64,000 bases of DNA, from assembly GCF_031844705.1 (NCBI RefSeq), contig NZ_CP134609.1:7192001-7256000 (forward strand), read 5' to 3'. The notes beneath the pieces were generated by a model. It saw nothing but the letters and a program-made list of their open reading frames with translations. It did not search any database and was not told the origin of the DNA. This DNA comes from Streptomyces sp. ITFR-16 (GTDB lineage: Bacteria; Actinomycetota; Actinomycetes; Streptomycetales; Streptomycetaceae). The position numbers and the translations under genes are program-made. Positions 40,983 to 50,049 of the stretch are shown piece by piece (position 1 is the stretch's first letter; every line of letters begins with the position of its first letter).

Positions 40983-41088
40983 GCTTCGCCGGCCTCTTTC
41001 GGTACGTCGGTCGGGCCGGCGACTGTACCAACGGCCCGCGTCCGGGCCGCCGCCCCGGGCGGGGGCGGCGCGAGGCGGCGGCGGGACG

Positions 41089-41679
41089 TCAGAACTGCAC
41101 GTCGGAGCAGGCGTAGAAGGCGTTGCCGGTGTCGGAGATCGTCCAGACGCCCAGGATCAGGTGCTTGCCGGACTTCTGCGGCAGCACGCCCGAGTGGCTG
41201 ACGGTCGAACCCGGCAGCCGGCCGCCGAACGGCACAGTGAGGAAGGGCTGCGGTTCCAGGTCGGCCCGGGTGAGCGGCCGTGTCGGGTCGTAGCCGTCCT
41301 TGGTGATGTAGTAACGGAAGTCGGTCGTGGCGTGCCGGGCCTCGATCCGCCAGTTGAACGTGTAGTTCTGTCCGGCGGTGACCTGGGTGGCGGGCCAGGC
41401 GCCGCCGCGCGGGTCGTCCAGCTCGGAGAAGCGGCCGATGCCGCCCGAGCAGATGTGGCCGTCGGCCGGACCTCGGGTGGGGAAGCCCTTGGGACCCTCG
41501 ACGCTCGGCGGCTCCCACTGGATCTGCCCGCAGTGCTTCACGGTGCCCAGGCCGCAGAGCTGCTGACGGCTGACGGGGGAGTCGGTGTACCCGTGGCTCT
41601 GGGCGCTGCCGGAGGTGGCGAACAAGGCCGCACCGGCCAGCCCGAGCCCGGCCAGTAAGGAGGTGATCTTTCTGCGCAT
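41089..41679 (-). CDS. AA10 lytic polysaccharide monooxygenase (chitin/cellulose-active)
   Basis: The 196-aa secreted protein has a Sec signal peptide ending SAQS, so the mature enzyme begins with His29 (HGYTDSPVSRQ), the N-terminal copper ligand of the histidine brace. The second copper His is in IEARHATTDFRYYITK. The rest is a single AA10 domain with no CBM. It cleaves crystalline polysaccharide oxidatively. Two DasR-type palindromes upstream (41723 and 41763) argue for control by N-acetylglucosamine and therefore for chitin as substrate. The ATG at 41679 has GGAGCG upstream. Confidence 0.93.
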   Translation of the reverse strand: MRRKITSLLAGLGLAGAALFATSGSAQSHGYTDSPVSRQQLCGLGTVKHCGQIQWEPPSVEGPKGFPTRGPADGHICSGGIGRFSELDDPRGGAWPATQVTAGQNYTFNWRIEARHATTDFRYYITKDGYDPTRPLTRADLEPQPFLTVPFGGRLPGSTVSHSGVLPQKSGKHLILGVWTISDTGNAFYACSDVQF

Positions 41680-41722
41680 ACGTCGCTCCTGGAGATGTGG
41701 GGTGATGTCCGGAGAGTGCTGC

Positions 41723-41732
41723 GGTCTAGACC
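41723..41732. promoter_or_regulatory. DasR-responsive-type element, proximal
   Basis: The core GGTCTAGACC, extended on the right to GGTCTAGACCA, matches the DasR consensus ACTGGTCTAGACCACT in its perfect centre. It lies 44 nt upstream of the LPMO start, suiting repression released by glucosamine phosphates. Confidence 0.75.
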
Positions 41733-41762
41733 AAGGGTGAGCGTAGTGCTGTCAATTTGACA

Positions 41763-41773
41763 TGTCTAGACCA
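41763..41773. promoter_or_regulatory. DasR-responsive-type element, distal
   Basis: TGTCTAGACCA repeats the TCTAGACC core 40 bp beyond the first site, almost four helical turns away. One left-arm position differs from the consensus. The pair could allow cooperative binding upstream of the LPMO gene. Confidence 0.6.
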
Positions 41774-42022
41774 ACGACGGCGATCGTCGGGACTCCGGCA
41801 CGTGCGGGCGCACGGAGTGCACCGGGTGGTCCGTTGGCCGTCCGGTGGTACCTCGAGGATGTCTCCGTATGGGCCAATGGCACAGCATTCCGAGGTCAAT
41901 TTGAGCCATCGGGCCTTCAGGTGCTCTCATAGAGCTGTCGATGGCGCTGCGGAACCCCGCGGCGCCTTTTTCATGCCGGAACGCGGAACACAAAACCGGC
42001 GGACCCGATCGGGGGAGCGGCA
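41774..42022. other. Intergenic region before the FUSC gene
   Basis: With the DasR-type sites this completes a 343-bp spacer between divergent genes. A mixed A/T-richer stretch near 41870-41990 probably carries the FUSC promoter. I see no gene or strong palindrome in it. Confidence 0.45.
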
Positions 42023-43531
42023 GTGCTGAGGAGAGCGTTCGTGGCCCGGGACCCGGGAAGGCTGCGGCTGCGTGCCGCCACCCGTGCCGTGCTCGGCATC
42101 GGACTCGCGGTGACCGTCTGCGGACTCGCCGGCCACTCGCTCGTCGCGGCCATCACCGGGGGCCTGGCCGCACTGCTCGCCCTGTTCACCGTGACCGACC
42201 CCACCGTGCGCGGACAGGCGGTCACCACCGCCCTGCTCCCCGTCGCGGGCTTCCCCGTCCTCGCGCTCGCCGCACTGCTCCACGATCAGCCGGTCGCGCG
42301 CGACGCGGCCTTCCTCGCGGTCATGGGCATCGGCGTCTACGCCCGGCGCTGGGGCCCCCGGGGCCACTCCCTCGGCGTCTTCGCGTTCATGGCCTTCTTC
42401 ACCACGCAGTTCCTCCACACGCTGCCGGGGCAGCTGCCCGAGCTCTACTGCGCGGTCGCCCTCTCACTGCTCTCCTCCTCGGCCGTCCGCTTCGGGCTCT
42501 GGTGCTACGAACGCCGGCTTGCCGCCCCCGCCGTGCCCGCCCCGGTCAGCGGCACGGGCCTGGCCAGGGTCACCACCCGCCAGGCGATCCAGGCCACCGC
42601 CGGGGGAGCCGTCGCGCTGATGGCCGGACAGCTCCTGTCCGACCAGCGCTGGTACTGGGCCGTCGGGGCCACCTGGTGGGTGTTCGTGAACACCGCCTCG
42701 CGCGGCGAGACGCTGGTGCGCAGCTTCCGCCGGGTGCTGGGCACCCTCATCGGCATCCCGGTCGGCCTGGCCGTCGTCGTCCCCCTGCACGGGGCGCCGG
42801 TGCCCACCGCGCTGCTGGTGGCCGCCGGGGTCTTCGGGATCTTCTACACGGCGGCGGTCTCCTACACCTGGATGATGCTCTCCGTGACCGTGATGGCCGG
42901 GGCGCTCTACGGCTCCCTCGGCGTGCTCGACCCCGCCCTGCTGGCCCTGCGCCTCGCCGAGACGGCCGTCGGCGCGCTCGGCGCGATGCTCGCCGTACTG
43001 GTCGTGCTGCCCGTGACCACGCACGCCACGACCGATGCCTGGATCCAGCGCGCCCTGCGCTGTGTGCACGCGTGCACCGAGGAGGCCGCCGCGCGGCTCT
43101 CCGGCTCGGCCACCGCCGACCCGGCGCCGAGGATCGCCGAGCTGGAGGCGCTCCTCGGCCGTGTCCGGCTCTCGCTGGCCCCGCTGGTGCACCCGCTGAG
43201 CCCGCTGCGCGCTCGGCGGGCCCGGGCGGGCCATGTGATCGCCCTGCTCGACGTCTGCGCCCGGGAAGTGCGCGGACTGGCCTCCGTCGCGGCCGACCCG
43301 GAGGCCTCCCACGACGCCCGGCTCGCCGCCGCCTGCTGGCGCGTCGAAAGCGCCGTCGAGGCGCTGACCGCCCCCGAGCGGCCGGCCCGTACCGCCGTCG
43401 CCGCCGAGCTCCCCGCCCACCACGCCGTGACCGAACCCGCCCTCGTCCACCTGCACAGCTTGGAGCGGGCGCTCACCGAACTGGCCGCACCCCTGCACAG
43501 CCCGCCGGGCGCACCGCTCGTCACGGCCTGA
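42023..43531 (+). CDS. FUSC-family aromatic acid/fusaric-acid-type exporter
   Basis: The 502-aa protein has two blocks of about five transmembrane helices (residues ~20-165 and ~195-335), the second with WYWAVGATWWVFVNTASRGE, RVLGTLIGIPVGL and YTWMMLSVTVMAGALYG. This is the FUSC-like pattern of AaeB/YccS proteins. A cytoplasmic helical C-terminus of about 160 residues follows. It probably exports aromatic acids or similar toxic compounds. The GTG at 42023 follows a GGGGGAG tract. It is followed after about 100 bp by the lactonase gene. Confidence 0.85.
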   Translation: MLRRAFVARDPGRLRLRAATRAVLGIGLAVTVCGLAGHSLVAAITGGLAALLALFTVTDPTVRGQAVTTALLPVAGFPVLALAALLHDQPVARDAAFLAVMGIGVYARRWGPRGHSLGVFAFMAFFTTQFLHTLPGQLPELYCAVALSLLSSSAVRFGLWCYERRLAAPAVPAPVSGTGLARVTTRQAIQATAGGAVALMAGQLLSDQRWYWAVGATWWVFVNTASRGETLVRSFRRVLGTLIGIPVGLAVVVPLHGAPVPTALLVAAGVFGIFYTAAVSYTWMMLSVTVMAGALYGSLGVLDPALLALRLAETAVGALGAMLAVLVVLPVTTHATTDAWIQRALRCVHACTEEAAARLSGSATADPAPRIAELEALLGRVRLSLAPLVHPLSPLRARRARAGHVIALLDVCAREVRGLASVAADPEASHDARLAAACWRVESAVEALTAPERPARTAVAAELPAHHAVTEPALVHLHSLERALTELAAPLHSPPGAPLVTA

Positions 43532-43633
43532 CCCACGCCACAGGTCCGGTCCGCACCGGACACTGCTACGGTCGCCGCGAAAGATCATGACGGCCCTCGC
43601 CGTCGGGATCAGTCGGCGGAGAGGAGCAGTGCG

Positions 43634-44704
43634 GTGGACAGCAGCAGCGGTGCGGGACGGGCATTCATCGGGTCGTTCACCTCGGCGGGCGGGCTGGGTG
43701 TCACCGCCGCCGCCGTGGACCCGGAGACCGGGGCGCTCACCGTGCTCGGCGCGACGGACGCCGTACCCGACCCCTCCTACCTGGCACTCGGCCGGGGCAG
43801 GGGCCCCGGCGGCGGCGTCCTCTACGCGGTCAGCGAGACCGAACCGGGAGCGGCCGCGGCCCTCGACATCACCGGCGACGTCCCGGGCCTCCTCGGCGAG
43901 ATCCGGCCCGTCGACGGCAACGGCCCCACCCACCTCGCCCTTGCCGCAGGGCATGTGGTCACCGCCAACTACGGCTCCGGCAGCGTCACCGTCCTGCCCA
44001 TCGCCGAGGACGGCTCACTCGCCCCGGCGGCCGGCGTGTTCGTGCACGAGGGCAGTGGCCCGGTCACGGACCGGCAGGAGGGCCCGCACGCCCACGAGGC
44101 GCTCCCCGACCCCTCCGGGAACTGGGTGCTCGGCGTGGACCTCGGCACCGACTCGGTGTGGATCTACGCGCTGGACCCCGCCACCGGGGCGCTGCGTCTG
44201 CACCAGGAGACGGCGCTGCGGCCCGGCACGGGCCCGCGCCACCTCGCGTTCCACCCCTCGGGCGGCCACGCCTATGTGATGAACGAGCTGGAGTCCACGG
44301 TCACCGTGTGCCGCTGGGACGCCGCCGCCGGGGCCCTGGAGCCGCTCGGGGAGACGCCCGTGCTGCCCGCCGAGGCGACCGCGGACACGGCCCCGGCCAG
44401 CTATCCGTCCGAGATCGTCGTCGCGCACGACGGCCGGTTCCTCTGGGCGGCCAACCGGGGCCACGACAGCATCTCCGTGCTGACACTCGACGCGACGGGC
44501 GAGAAGGCCTCCCTGGTCACGACCGTGAGCTGCGGCGGGCACTGGCCGCGCGACCTCGCGCTCGACCCCACCGGGCGCCGGCTGTACGCGGCCAACGAGC
44601 GCAGCGGCGACGTCACCTGGTTCACCGTGGACCCGCAGACGGGCATCCCGACCCGGGGCGGCTCCGTGGAGGCCCCGGCGGCCTCCTGCGTGATCTTCGC
44701 CTGA
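43634..44704 (+). CDS. Lactonase family (7-bladed beta-propeller, PGL/YbhE-like)
   Basis: The 356-aa protein is a lactonase (Pfam Lactonase) propeller. Repeated blades include GAGRAFIGSFTSAGGLGVTA, GNGPTHLALAAGHVVTANYG, GPRHLAFHPSGGHAYVMNEL and HWPRDLALDPTGRRLYAANE. Members hydrolyse 6-phosphogluconolactone or muconolactone; which one is not clear. The GTG at 43634 has a GGAGAGGAG site. A 21-bp hairpin follows the gene. Confidence 0.88.
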   Translation: MDSSSGAGRAFIGSFTSAGGLGVTAAAVDPETGALTVLGATDAVPDPSYLALGRGRGPGGGVLYAVSETEPGAAAALDITGDVPGLLGEIRPVDGNGPTHLALAAGHVVTANYGSGSVTVLPIAEDGSLAPAAGVFVHEGSGPVTDRQEGPHAHEALPDPSGNWVLGVDLGTDSVWIYALDPATGALRLHQETALRPGTGPRHLAFHPSGGHAYVMNELESTVTVCRWDAAAGALEPLGETPVLPAEATADTAPASYPSEIVVAHDGRFLWAANRGHDSISVLTLDATGEKASLVTTVSCGGHWPRDLALDPTGRRLYAANERSGDVTWFTVDPQTGIPTRGGSVEAPAASCVIFA

Positions 44705-44712
44705 GCGCCTGT

Positions 44713-44759
44713 GCGGGAGGCCCCGGTGCCGGACCGAGTCCGGCACCGGGGCCTCCCGC
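44713..44759. terminator. Very strong bidirectional terminator
   Basis: A perfect 21-bp GC-rich stem (44713-44733 with 44739-44759) has a 5-nt loop. It lies 8 nt after the lactonase stop and 12 nt before the stop of the convergent chelatase-like gene, with AAAA on its right side giving a T-run for the lactonase transcript's opposite partner. Confidence 0.88.
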
Positions 44760-44771
44760 GAGCAAAAGGGG

Positions 44772-45695
44772 TCAGTGGGCCTGCGCGCCCTGCGCCACCG
44801 GGGGAGCGATCCCGAGCGCCGTGGTGTACATCGACAGCACCAGCTTGCCGATCGCCGGGTACGCGCCCAGCGGCTCGGCGCTCGCGCAGCCGGCCTCCTT
44901 CGCCGCGGCGTCCAGCAGGCCGTCGGCCAGCTCGGGACCCACCAGGTACGGCGCCACGGCCAGCTGGAGCGAGCCCGAGCCCTTGAGCTGCTCGGCGATC
45001 GCCGCGACCGAGCCCTCGACGTCGAGCGCGGCGGCCATCACCGGCACCGCGAGCCGCGCGGCCAGCAGCATGCCGGTGATCCCGGCGGCCTGCACGGCCT
45101 CCTCGCCGCCCACCGTGGCCAGCACGATCCCGTCGGCGGCCGTCGCCACCGTGAACAGCCGGGCGCGGTCGGCGCGGGCGAGACCGGCCTCGGAGAGGCG
45201 CACGTGCAGCGCCTCGGCCAGCAGCGGGTGCGGGCCGAGCACATCGGTCAGCTCGGCCGGGGCCTGGCTGTCGGTGATCGACTGGCGTATCCGCTGGACC
45301 AGGGTGCTGTCCGGCCCCGCGAGCAGCGGCACCACGACGGCGGCCGGGCCCTCGGGCTCGGCGACCTCACGGCCCACGGCCAGCGCCTGCTCGTAGCGCG
45401 CGGTGCGCTCGGCGGCGGCATGGGCGACCACCGAAGTCAAAGTGGGGTACTCGGCATCGTCACCGTCGAGGTAACCGATCAGGGCGTTCAGACCGGGCAG
45501 CTCGGAGCGGGCAATGCTGATCACCTCTTCGGCCAGACTGCGGCTGGCCGAAGAGGGGGTACCGGGAACGGCGAGAACGAGCGCGGCAGCGCCCTCAGGT
45601 GCGACCACGGGCTCCGGGCGGCGGTGCCGTCCGGACTGGCGAGGTCGCGGCATTCGTACAGGCAGGCCGGAAGCGGGCCCAGTGGGGGTGCTCAT
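44772..45695 (-). CDS. Sirohydrochlorin chelatase-like (CbiX) protein
   Basis: The 307-aa protein has two CbiX-like halves, with segments such as AALVLAVPGTPSSASRSLAE, AAVVVPLLAGPDSTLVQRI and LQLAVAPYLVGPELADGLLD. Actinobacterial proteins of this type are annotated as sirohydrochlorin cobalt or iron chelatases. Here the metal-binding His positions are hard to assign: the usual start HGS reads PGT, and the second half lacks a clear HxxxHG-like signature. It may therefore have another role. No siroheme or cobalamin genes lie nearby. Confidence 0.75.
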   Translation of the reverse strand: MSTPTGPASGLPVRMPRPRQSGRHRRPEPVVAPEGAAALVLAVPGTPSSASRSLAEEVISIARSELPGLNALIGYLDGDDAEYPTLTSVVAHAAAERTARYEQALAVGREVAEPEGPAAVVVPLLAGPDSTLVQRIRQSITDSQAPAELTDVLGPHPLLAEALHVRLSEAGLARADRARLFTVATAADGIVLATVGGEEAVQAAGITGMLLAARLAVPVMAAALDVEGSVAAIAEQLKGSGSLQLAVAPYLVGPELADGLLDAAAKEAGCASAEPLGAYPAIGKLVLSMYTTALGIAPPVAQGAQAH

Positions 45696-45783
45696 GGCGC
45701 CGCATGCTACTGGTTTTGGGTACCCCGCTGCGCGGGGAGGGCCCGGTCGAGCGTTGTCTGTCCGTATTTATCCGATCAGTGGC

Positions 45784-46848
45784 TTACCGGTCGACTGCCC
45801 TGCTCTGTCGCCCCTGGTCACGCCCCTGTTCCGGTGCGGACAGCGGCGCTTGTGCCGGAACGTGGAGCAGTGTCGGGTGATGCGGCAGGCGCAGACCGTC
45901 CGTCGCCAGTGCCTGCGCGATGCGCAGCGAACCGATCAGGGGATCACCCGAACCGGGGACCGCGCGTGCCTGCGGCAGCTGCCGCGCCAGTTCCTCGCGC
46001 AGCGGTACGAGCAGCGGGTCGCCCATCCGGAACAGGCCGCCGGTCAAGGCCACTTCGTACGGTTCGTCGCCCGCTCCCGCCTCGGGGCAGACGGCGGCGG
46101 CCGCCTCGGCGATGTGTCCGGCGGCGTCCCGCAGGATGCCCTCGGCGACGGGGTCGTCCGCCGCGCACGCGGCGACCTCGGGGGCGAACGAGGCCAGCAG
46201 GGCGGGCCGGTCGGCGCGCGGGTAGAGCAGCCCTGGCAGTTCGGCCGCCGGGCAGAGCACCGCCTCCAGCCGGGCCAGCAACGCGGCCGAACCGCCGCGC
46301 CGTCCGTCGTGGGCCCGCATCGCCGCGTCCAGTCCGGCCCGCCCGATCCAGGCGCCGCCCCCGCTGTCGCCCAGCAGATGCCCCCAGCCGTCGGCCCGCC
46401 GCCATCGCGTCAGGTCCGTGCCCAGCGCGATCAGTCCGGTGCCGGCCGCCACCACCGCGCCGGGGCGCTGACCGACCGCTCCGGCGTACGCGGTGACCGC
46501 GTCGGCCGCGAGCGCCAGCCGGCGCACGCCCAGCGCGTCGGCCAGGGCCGCCGGCAGTTCGGCGCGCAGCTGCTCGCCCAGCGTGGCCATGCCCGCCGCG
46601 CCGACCGCTGCCGTGGCGACCCGGCCGCCGGCGGAGTGGCGGGCGAGCAGGCTCCGGGCGGCGGGCAGCAGTTGTTCCAGGAGATGGGCGGCGTCGATGC
46701 CGCGCGGCCCGGTCCGCACCGGTTCGGCGCACACCTCGGTGTCCAGCGGGGCGTCCGCGCCCACGGTGCCCAGGGCGACCCGCAGTCCGGAGCCGCCCGA
46801 GTCCACTCCGAGGACGTACTCCCCGGGCTCGTGCCCGTGTGACGTCAT
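45784..46848 (-). CDS. BadF/BadG-family ATPase, N-acetylglucosamine-kinase-like
   Basis: The 354-aa protein is an ASKHA-fold kinase: LGVDSGGSGLRVALGT (phosphate 1), DAVTAYAGAVGQRPGAVVAA, GTGLIALGTD and GWGHLLGDSGGGAWIGRAGL (phosphate 2), and ALTGGLFRMGDPL (adenosine). These are the marks of eukaryotic-type N-acetylglucosamine kinases. It probably phosphorylates an amino sugar, which fits the chitin-linked LPMO nearby. The ATG at 46848 is used. It is divergent from the uracil-DNA glycosylase gene. Confidence 0.87.
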   Translation of the reverse strand: MTSHGHEPGEYVLGVDSGGSGLRVALGTVGADAPLDTEVCAEPVRTGPRGIDAAHLLEQLLPAARSLLARHSAGGRVATAAVGAAGMATLGEQLRAELPAALADALGVRRLALAADAVTAYAGAVGQRPGAVVAAGTGLIALGTDLTRWRRADGWGHLLGDSGGGAWIGRAGLDAAMRAHDGRRGGSAALLARLEAVLCPAAELPGLLYPRADRPALLASFAPEVAACAADDPVAEGILRDAAGHIAEAAAAVCPEAGAGDEPYEVALTGGLFRMGDPLLVPLREELARQLPQARAVPGSGDPLIGSLRIAQALATDGLRLPHHPTLLHVPAQAPLSAPEQGRDQGRQSRAVDR

Positions 46849-46943
46849 GGACCGGCCTCCGGAAAGCGACGAGAGATGCGGATGGGGAAGGACGGCAGCA
46901 CCCTATCCCGAGCCCCGGCGTTGCGCCGGTAGGGTGATCCCTT

Positions 46944-47621
46944 GTGACAGCACGACCGTTGAACGAAGTTGTCGAGCCCGGCTGGGCCGACGCCCTGGCA
47001 CCCGTGGCCGGACGTATCGCCGCGATGGGTGATTTCCTGCGGGCGGAGGTCGCGGCGGGCCGCACCTACCTCCCGTCCGGGGCGAACGTCCTGCGCGCGT
47101 TCCAGCAGCCCTTCGACGAGGTACGCGTCCTGATCGTCGGTCAGGACCCCTACCCCACACCGGGGATGGCGATCGGACTGAGCTTCGCGGTCGCTCCCGA
47201 CGTCCGCAGGCTGCCGGGCAGCCTGGAGAACATCTACCGCGAGATGCACACGGACCTGGGGCTGCCGCGTCCGTCGAACGGCGATCTCACCCCGTGGACG
47301 CGTCAGGGCGTGCTGCTGCTGAACAGGGCCCTGACCACCGCGCCCCGCAAGCCCGGTGCCCATCGCGGCAAGGGCTGGGAAGAGGTCACCGAACAGGCCA
47401 TCCGCGCCCTGGTCGCCCGGGGCAAGCCGATGGTGTCGGTGCTGTGGGGACGGGACGCGCGCAACCTGCGCCCGCTGCTCGGCGATCTGCCGGCCATCGA
47501 GTCCGCCCACCCCTCGCCGATGTCCGCCGACCGGGGCTTCTTCGGTTCGCGGCCCTTCAGCCGCACCAATGAGCTCCTGGCCGGTCTCGGCGCACAGCCG
47601 GTGGACTGGCAGCTGCCCTGA
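46944..47621 (+). CDS. ung: Uracil-DNA glycosylase (family 1)
   Basis: The 225-aa protein has the family-1 UDG motifs: catalytic-water loop GQDPYP(TPGMAIGLSFA), the uracil-binding LLLNRALT, and the DNA intercalation loop HPSPMSADRGFFGS. It removes uracil from DNA for base-excision repair. The GTG at 46944 begins an N-terminal stretch (LNEVVEPGWADALAP) typical of the family. It converges with the BNR-repeat protein gene with 32 bp between stops. Confidence 0.96.
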   Translation: MTARPLNEVVEPGWADALAPVAGRIAAMGDFLRAEVAAGRTYLPSGANVLRAFQQPFDEVRVLIVGQDPYPTPGMAIGLSFAVAPDVRRLPGSLENIYREMHTDLGLPRPSNGDLTPWTRQGVLLLNRALTTAPRKPGAHRGKGWEEVTEQAIRALVARGKPMVSVLWGRDARNLRPLLGDLPAIESAHPSPMSADRGFFGSRPFSRTNELLAGLGAQPVDWQLP

Positions 47622-47653
47622 GCCCGGGGCGGGAGCGAAGCGGCCCCCCCTCG

Positions 47654-48742
47654 TCACGGGCCGACGGCCGCCGCCCGTACGCACAGGACGTCCGGAAGAT
47701 GCGAGGCGAGCTGCCGCCAGCTGTCCCCGTCGTCCGCGCTCGCGTACAGCTCGCCGTTGCGGTTGCCGAAGTAGACCCCGGCCGGATCGGCGTCGTCCGT
47801 GCAGAGCGCGTCGCGCAGCACCGTGCCGTAGTGCGCGTCCTCGGGCAGCCCCGCCGACAGGGGTTCCCAGTGCTCGCCCGCGTCGGTCGTCCGGTAGACC
47901 CGGCAGCGGTGTCCGGCGGGGACCCGGTCCGCGTCCGCGTTGATCGGGAAGATGTACGCCGTGTCCGCGCGGTGCGGGTGCGCGGCCACGGCGAAGCCGA
48001 AGTCGGAGGGCAGCCCGGCGCCGATGTCCGTCCAGTGGTCCCCGGCGTCGTCGCTGCGGAAGACACCCCAGTGGTTCTGCAGGTAGAGGCGGTCGGGATC
48101 GACCGCGTCCCGGCTGACCTTGTGCACGCACTGCCCGAACTCCGGGTCCGGGTCGGGCAGGAAGACCGCCGACACCCCCTTGTTGGCCGGGGCCCAGGTC
48201 TCGCCGCCGTCCGCCGTGCGGAAGACCCCGGCGGTGGACACCGCGACCGTCACGGCCCGGGGGTCCCGCTCGTCCGTCAGGACCGTGTGCAGCCCCTCGC
48301 CCCCGCCGCCCGGCACCCATCTGGAGCGCGTCGGATGCTCCCAGAGGGGGCGGACCAGCTCGAACGACTCGCCCCGGTCCCGGGAGCGGAACAGGGCGGC
48401 CGGCTCGGTCCCCGCATAGACCACGTCGGGCGCCTCGGGGCCCGCCGGATGCAGCTGCCAGACCCGCTCCAGGGAGGTGCCGGTGAACTCGGGGAAGCGC
48501 ACGGCCGGCCGCTTCGGCTCCACCCAGCTCGCGCCCAGGTCGTCGGAGTGGAAGACGGAGGGGCCCCAGTGCGCGCTGTCGCCGCCGACCAGCAGACGGG
48601 GTGCCTTCCCCCGGGTGTCGATGGCGACCGAGTAGATCGCCTGCGCGTTGAAGTGCGGACCGTCGAACTCCCAGGTGCCACCGCGTCCGCGGCCGATGAA
48701 GAGCCCCTTGCGGGTGCCGACGGTGAGCAGAACCTCGGTCAT
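47654..48742 (-). CDS. BNR/sortilin-like repeat protein (sialidase-type beta-propeller)
   Basis: The 362-aa protein is a multi-bladed propeller with Asp-box motifs such as SRDRGESFELV, TADGGETWAPA, SDDAGDHWTDI, TTDAGEHWEPL and SADDGDSWRQL. It begins LLTVGTRKGLFIGR, as in many cytoplasmic proteins annotated exo-alpha-sialidase or glycosyl hydrolase. No signal peptide is present, so a secreted sialidase is unlikely, and the function is unknown. The ATG at 48742 has GGAGGT at 8 nt and is preferred over the upstream GTG frame. Confidence 0.85.
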   Translation of the reverse strand: MTEVLLTVGTRKGLFIGRGRGGTWEFDGPHFNAQAIYSVAIDTRGKAPRLLVGGDSAHWGPSVFHSDDLGASWVEPKRPAVRFPEFTGTSLERVWQLHPAGPEAPDVVYAGTEPAALFRSRDRGESFELVRPLWEHPTRSRWVPGGGGEGLHTVLTDERDPRAVTVAVSTAGVFRTADGGETWAPANKGVSAVFLPDPDPEFGQCVHKVSRDAVDPDRLYLQNHWGVFRSDDAGDHWTDIGAGLPSDFGFAVAAHPHRADTAYIFPINADADRVPAGHRCRVYRTTDAGEHWEPLSAGLPEDAHYGTVLRDALCTDDADPAGVYFGNRNGELYASADDGDSWRQLASHLPDVLCVRAAAVGP

Positions 48743-48840
48743 GGCAGGACCTCCCGAAACGCCGTTGTGCCGGTACGGGTCAGTCTGCACCCGGCCACTG
48801 ACACAGGCGCGCAGGACCGCCGGGGGAACCGCGCGCTTCG

Positions 48841-49899
48841 TCAGTGCCCCGGCGCCGCCGTGCTGCTGCGCACCACCAGGTTGGTCGCCAGGTCGACCCG
48901 CGTGGTCGCGGGCTGCCGGCCCCGGCCGAGGTCCAGCACCAGGCGGGCCGCCGTCTCGGCCATCTCTATGAGCGGCTGGCGCACCGTGGTCAGCGGCGGG
49001 CCGATCCAGCGGGTGAGCGGCAGGTCGTCGAAGCCGACGACGCTGAGGTCCTCGGGGATGCGCAGGCCCAGCTCACGCGCGGCCTCGTACACACCGAGCG
49101 CCTGGAGGTCGTTCCCGGCGAAGACGGCGGTCGGGCGGTCCGCCAGGCGCAGCAGCTCCAGGCCCGCGGTGTACCCGGCCTCGTGCTGGAACTCGCCCTC
49201 GCGGACCAGGTCGGGATCGATCGGCAGACCCGCGGTCTCCAGGGCCGCGCGGTAGCCGTCCACCCGGGCCCGGCTGCACATCATGCGCGAGGGGCCGCTG
49301 ATGACCCCGATCCTGCGGTGGCCGAGTCCGGTGAGATGGCGGGTCGCGGCGAGCCCGCCCTGCCAGTTCGTCGTGCCGACCGACGGGACGTCGTCGCCCG
49401 GATCGCCGGCCGGGTCCACCACCGCGTACGGAATGCTGCGGCTCGTCAGCTGCGCGCGCTGGGCCGCGGTGAGGTCGGACAGCACCAGGATCACGCCGAC
49501 CGGCCGGCGGGCCAGCACCCCGTCCACCCAGGTCTGCCCGGGGGTGAGGCGCCCCGCGCTCTCCGAGAGCACCAGGCTCAGGCCCTCCTCGCGCGCCACG
49601 TTCTCCACCCCGCGCACGACCTCCATGGCCCAGGCGCTGTCCAGCTCGTGGAAGACCAGGTCGATCAGTTGCGACTGGGTCGTGGAGCCGCGTCTGCGGC
49701 GGTAGCCGTGCAGCAGCAGCAGCTCCTCCACCTTGGTGCGCGTGCCGGGGGCGACATCGGCACGCCCGTTCAGCACTTTCGAAACTGTCGGAGCGGAGAC
49801 TCCGGCCGCTCGGGCGATTTCCGCCAGGGTGGCGGTGCCGTCCGACGATTCGCCGGCCGGCGCCTTCTCCTGATGTGACTGGACGTTTGCGGGGCTCAT
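48841..49899 (-). CDS. bxlR: LacI-family repressor of the xylan locus (BxlR-like)
   Basis: The 352-aa protein has a LacI helix-turn-helix at about residues 24-72 (TLAEIARAAGVSAPTVSKVL, NGRADVAPGT). A periplasmic-binding-protein-like sensor domain follows (PTAVFAGNDLQALGVYEAAR, LSVVGFDDLPLTRWIGPPLT). It is divergent from a xylo-oligosaccharide importer and should bind the CGAAA-N-TTTCG-like sites at 50025 and 55753. The effector is probably xylobiose. The ATG at 49899 has only a weak ribosome site, but the domain fit is good. In other Streptomyces, bxlR sits in the same place beside bxlEFGA. Confidence 0.88.
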   Translation of the reverse strand: MSPANVQSHQEKAPAGESSDGTATLAEIARAAGVSAPTVSKVLNGRADVAPGTRTKVEELLLLHGYRRRRGSTTQSQLIDLVFHELDSAWAMEVVRGVENVAREEGLSLVLSESAGRLTPGQTWVDGVLARRPVGVILVLSDLTAAQRAQLTSRSIPYAVVDPAGDPGDDVPSVGTTNWQGGLAATRHLTGLGHRRIGVISGPSRMMCSRARVDGYRAALETAGLPIDPDLVREGEFQHEAGYTAGLELLRLADRPTAVFAGNDLQALGVYEAARELGLRIPEDLSVVGFDDLPLTRWIGPPLTTVRQPLIEMAETAARLVLDLGRGRQPATTRVDLATNLVVRSSTAAPGH

Positions 49900-49971
49900 A
49901 CAGGGAATCGTAACCGCCCGGCGGCGACGGGGCGGGGCGGGTCCCGGGGAAAATTCCTCGCTCCGGACCTC

Positions 49972-50000
49972 TTGACTGGTCCGAAACACGACCGTACGGT
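49972..50000 (+). promoter_or_regulatory. Sigma-70-type promoter of the xylo-oligosaccharide operon
   Basis: TTGACT and TACGGT are separated by 17 bp, a good match to the HrdB consensus. The predicted start of transcription near 50007 places the operator at 50025-50035 just downstream, where a bound repressor would block elongation. Confidence 0.6.
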
Positions 50001-50024
50001 TCCGGCAACATTCGCAAGTAACAC

Positions 50025-50035
50025 CGAAACATTCG
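50025..50035. promoter_or_regulatory. LacI/BxlR-type operator before bxlE
   Basis: CGAAACATTCG differs at one base from the CGAAACTTTCG element known upstream of Streptomyces xylanase genes. It lies 15 nt before the binding-protein start and downstream of the predicted promoter. The repressor gene is divergent. Confidence 0.65.
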
Positions 50036-50049
50036 ACAGAGGTGCGGTC

